Origin: Komagataeibacter intermedius TF2
GTDB lineage: Bacteria; Pseudomonadota; Alphaproteobacteria; Acetobacterales; Acetobacteraceae
Assembly (NCBI RefSeq): GCF_000964425.1
Contig: NZ_BANF01000072.1
Coordinates: 26,216-90,215 of the forward strand
Reading direction: 5' to 3'
DNA length: 64,000 nt
Below the pieces are notes generated by a model that was given only the letters and a program-made list of their open reading frames with translations, was not told the origin of the DNA and did not search any database. Position 1 is the stretch's first letter. The number at the start of each line of letters is the position of its first letter. Position numbers and translations under genes: made by a program. Positions 61,850-64,000 of the stretch are shown here, piece after piece.

Positions 61850-61888
61850 GGACTCATCGAGTCCCTTAAAATGAAAAAAAAACGACTC
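61850..61888. promoter_or_regulatory. Three further GANTC sites upstream of rnhB-ccrM
   Basis: GACTC at 61851, GAGTC at 61859 (together the palindrome GGACTC-ATC-GAGTCC) and GACTC at 61884, in an AT-rich stretch with an eight-A run. With the two sites at 61762 and 61782 this makes five CcrM targets in about 130 bp, against roughly one per 256 bp by chance. Confidence 0.6.
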
Positions 61889-61896
61889 GACCCGGC

Positions 61897-62199
61897 TCAG
61901 CCCTTGCGACGGGGCATGAAAATCAGCCCGACAATGGTGCCCAGCGCGGCTGCGATCCCCAGCGAAAACAGCGGACGTTCGCGTACGAACGTCACCGCGC
62001 GTTCGACCTTGCCCTCGCCTTCTTCATACAGGTCCGCGAATTCCTGACGCGCCATGCCCGCAAGCTGGTCCACCTTGCCTTCCGCCTGCATGCCCATGTT
62101 GCCCGTCAGGCCACCAGCAGCATCCTTCAGGCGGCCCACACCTTCGTCCATGATGCCTTCGGCCTTGTTCTCGATTGGCGTTGCCTTGTCTTCCGACAT
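61897..62199 (-). CDS. CsbD-like protein with C-terminal membrane helix
   Basis: A 100-residue protein. The middle GRLKDAAGGLTGNMGMQAEG, then KVDQLAGMARQ, matches the CsbD stress-protein pattern. The C-terminus RPLFSLGIAAALGTIVGLIF plus MPRRKG is a membrane helix with a positive tail, as in ElaB/YqjD/DUF883 inner-membrane proteins that bind ribosomes. It combines features of both families. Stress induction is likely but not shown. The ATG at 62199 is preferred; the longer reading to 62250 has no ribosome site. Confidence 0.82.
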   Translation of the reverse strand: MSEDKATPIENKAEGIMDEGVGRLKDAAGGLTGNMGMQAEGKVDQLAGMARQEFADLYEEGEGKVERAVTFVRERPLFSLGIAAALGTIVGLIFMPRRKG

Positions 62200-62286
62200 G
62201 ATTCGTACTCCGTTATATCGCTGATGTGTAGCGCAGGCCTGTAACGCCACGATGGCGCTTACGGTTCCGTACCGCCTATATCATGC

Positions 62287-63768
62287 ATGATCATGCCCCC
62301 CTTGACGACCGCTTCCCCCACATTGCCCCCACCTTCCCCCCGCATGGAGCCACCCTCCACCGCGCGCAAGCGGATCATGGCGCTGATCGTCGCCAGCCTG
62401 ATGATGATGGAACAGATTGACGGTACGGCCCTGACCACGGCGCTGCCCGCCATGGCAGGGGATTTCCATGTCGACATTCCCCAGACCAGCATCGCGCTGA
62501 CGGTCTACATGCTGGGGCTTGCCGCCCTGATCCCGGCATCGGGTCATGTGGCCGAACGTTTCGGCAGCCGGACCACGCTGCGCTGCGCCATCGTGCTGTT
62601 CCTGTCCGGTTCGCTGCTGTGCGGATGGGCGCCCGACCTTCTGGTGCTGGCGCTGGCGCGACTGGTGCAGGGCGCGGGCGGCGCCATGATGGTCCCGGTT
62701 GGCCGTCTGGTGATCCTGCAGAACGTGCCCAAGTCGGAACTGCTGGTCGCCATGGCGTGGGTCATGCTGCCCGCCACCATCGGCCCCATGGCCGGGCCGG
62801 TGCTGGGGGGCGTGCTGACGTCATGGCTGTCGTGGCGGTGGATCTTCTATATCAACATTCCCCTCGGCCTGCTGGCCATCGTGCTGACGGGGCGGTTCAT
62901 TCCCCAGATCCGCGCGATCCGTCCACCCCCCTTTGACCTGCGGGGCAACATCCTGTCCGCGACCGGGCTGGCGGGGCTGATCTTCGGCATGGAAATGCTG
63001 ACCCATCCGGGCTTTCCGCCCGTTGTATCCTTCGGGCTGCTGTTGCTGGCCCCGCTATGTGCAGTTGCCTACCTGCGCCATGCGCGGGGGATGGCGCATC
63101 CGGTGCTGGACCTGTCGCTGCTGCGGGTGGCGACCTTCCGCATTTCGGTCCTTGCGGGGGGACTGACCCGCATTGCCACCGCCGGGATCATCTTCCTCCT
63201 GCCATCGCTGCTACAGACACGCTTTGGCGCCAGCGCCGCCCAGAGCGGGCTGATCACCTTCATCGCCCCGGCTGGCGCGCTGGTCATGCGGTTCGCGGCG
63301 CCACGCATTTACCGTGGCCGGGGCTTCCGCGCCGTGATGTGCGCGGCCAGCCTTGTGCTGCCGGTGGTCTGCCTGCTGCTGGCCGGGTTCCGGCCGGGCA
63401 TGCCCATGGGGGGGCTGCTGGCGCTGCTGGCCATGAACGGGATGGGGCAGACGCTGCTTTACACCGGTTACAACACCATCGCATACGCCGACATGCCAAA
63501 GCCGCGCATGGGAACGGCAACCAGCCTGTACTCCACCTGCCAGCAGGTCATGCTGACAATGGGCATATGCCTCGCCGCCGGGATGCTGGCCGCATGCCGC
63601 GCGGTACTGCCCGTAAAATGGCAGGGCCAGGATTACAGCCTGACATTCATGGCGTGCGCGCTGGTCGCATCACTGGCACTGCCGATCCTGCTGCGACTTT
63701 CCGCCAATGCCGGAGCCACCGTAAGCGGGCATGAACGCATTGAAAACACCGGAAAGAAACGATATTGA
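62287..63768 (+). CDS. MFS exporter, DHA2 family
   Basis: A 493-residue inner-membrane transporter with about 14 membrane segments. MMMEQIDGTALTTALPAMAG replaces the usual helix-1 motif (D-T-T-I-V-N), and motif A reads GHVAERFGSRTTLRCAIVL. Motif C is LPATIGPMAGPVLGGVLTS. It would export small toxic compounds by proton exchange; the substrate is unknown. No membrane-fusion partner is next to it, unlike the emrAB pair at 44276-46950. Divergent from the CsbD-like gene. Confidence 0.9.
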   Translation: MIMPPLTTASPTLPPPSPRMEPPSTARKRIMALIVASLMMMEQIDGTALTTALPAMAGDFHVDIPQTSIALTVYMLGLAALIPASGHVAERFGSRTTLRCAIVLFLSGSLLCGWAPDLLVLALARLVQGAGGAMMVPVGRLVILQNVPKSELLVAMAWVMLPATIGPMAGPVLGGVLTSWLSWRWIFYINIPLGLLAIVLTGRFIPQIRAIRPPPFDLRGNILSATGLAGLIFGMEMLTHPGFPPVVSFGLLLLAPLCAVAYLRHARGMAHPVLDLSLLRVATFRISVLAGGLTRIATAGIIFLLPSLLQTRFGASAAQSGLITFIAPAGALVMRFAAPRIYRGRGFRAVMCAASLVLPVVCLLLAGFRPGMPMGGLLALLAMNGMGQTLLYTGYNTIAYADMPKPRMGTATSLYSTCQQVMLTMGICLAAGMLAACRAVLPVKWQGQDYSLTFMACALVASLALPILLRLSANAGATVSGHERIENTGKKRY

Positions 63769-63946
63769 AACGTTCGTCAGTTTCCCTCTTTCCCACCGCG
63801 CAGACAATGTTACATTCCCTAACTTAGACAGTTCCGCCGCCGTGTTAATACTGCAACTGGGCAAATCAGTAACCTTGTCCCATCCCGCATGACCCGGTCC
63901 TACAGAGACAGGACATCCGTCCGACAACAGGCAGAAAACCGACCGC
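63769..63946 (+). promoter_or_regulatory. Intergenic region before the last gene
   Basis: 178 bp with an AT-rich part at 63805-63860, probably holding a promoter for the gene starting at 63947. I see no clear terminator after the MFS gene and no repeat that I can name. Confidence 0.3.
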
Positions 63947-64000
63947 ATGGATACAACCCCTCCCCCCCCTTCAGGCACCAGCGCGCCCTCCAGGGGAAGC
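63947..64000 (+). CDS. Start of an unidentified gene (cut by window end)
   Basis: The frame from ATG 63947 encodes MDTTPPPPSGTSAPSRGS and stays open to the end of the window. A Pro/Ser-rich cytoplasmic N-terminus like this often precedes a membrane helix in adaptor or transporter proteins, but 18 residues do not allow identification. No strong ribosome site is evident. Confidence 0.35.
   Translation, partial: MDTTPPPPSGTSAPSRGS

Noticed and set aside
63670..63978. 102-codon minus-strand frame near the window end
   Set aside because: It overlaps the end of the MFS exporter and a promoter-like region; composition does not look like a real protein.
1..64000. tRNA, rRNA, CRISPR, prophage or known riboswitch
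   Set aside because: I read all gaps over about 70 bp by eye and saw no cloverleaf, regular spaced repeats, phage genes or riboswitch core I could recognise. A tRNAscan or covariance search would be decisive.

Overview
The window is chromosomal DNA from a high-GC alphaproteobacterium. The gene content and order fit an acetic acid bacterium (Acetobacteraceae, Komagataeibacter/Gluconacetobacter-like): yqeY-dnaG-rpoD, rpsF-rpsR-rplI, lptF-lptG-lptD-surA-rsmA, a GANTC methyltransferase of the CcrM type, and AT-rich intergenic hairpins. The genus is inferred from content; no database was searched. I found no rRNA or tRNA genes, no CRISPR array, no intact insertion sequence and no prophage.

Layout. 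1-6130 (minus) is a six-gene operon in the order hyfB-C-E-F-G-I. It encodes a membrane complex related to complex I and energy-converting hydrogenases. Its large subunit lacks both cysteine pairs that would bind nickel, and its antiporter-like subunits look degenerate. 6189-9061 (minus) holds an aldo/keto reductase, holC and pepA. 9205-13090 (plus) holds a cysQ-like phosphatase, a Sua5/TsaC tRNA-modification enzyme, a coiled-coil membrane protein and an FAD-linked oxidase. 13191-20128 (plus) is the LPS-export block lptF-lptG-lptD, then surA and rsmA, with no pdxA between the last two. A cfa synthase converges on it, followed by the rpsF-rpsR-rplI operon.

23009-28728 (minus) holds an unrecognised protein, a GNAT acetyltransferase coupled to rpoD, then rpoD, dnaG and yqeY. 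28882-35358 (plus) holds carA, carB, greA and a threonine ammonia-lyase. carA is fused in frame to an N-terminal helix-turn-helix, and two matching palindromes lie just upstream of it. 35465-36553 (minus) holds upp and msrB. 36645-41801 (plus) holds gpmI, envC, ctpA and rppH; envC seems to begin upstream of its first ATG. A NUDIX gene converges on rppH. A roughly 0.5-kb scar-like AT-rich gap precedes deoA.

44276-50738 (minus) holds emrAB with a TetR-like palindrome upstream, an ABC exporter, cca and a DUF1285 gene. 50830-58473 (plus) is a MoxR / DUF58 / DUF4159 / VWA-like membrane block with an ankyrin protein after it. 58649-61739 (minus) is rnhB-ccrM plus a second, orphan D12-class adenine methyltransferase. 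Five GANTC sites sit within 130 bp upstream of rnhB. A CsbD-like membrane protein, an MFS exporter and the first codons of another gene end the window.

The observations most worth following are the HTH-CarA fusion with its palindromes, the Hyf-like complex without nickel ligands, the GANTC cluster at the methyltransferase operon, and the MoxR/DUF block.
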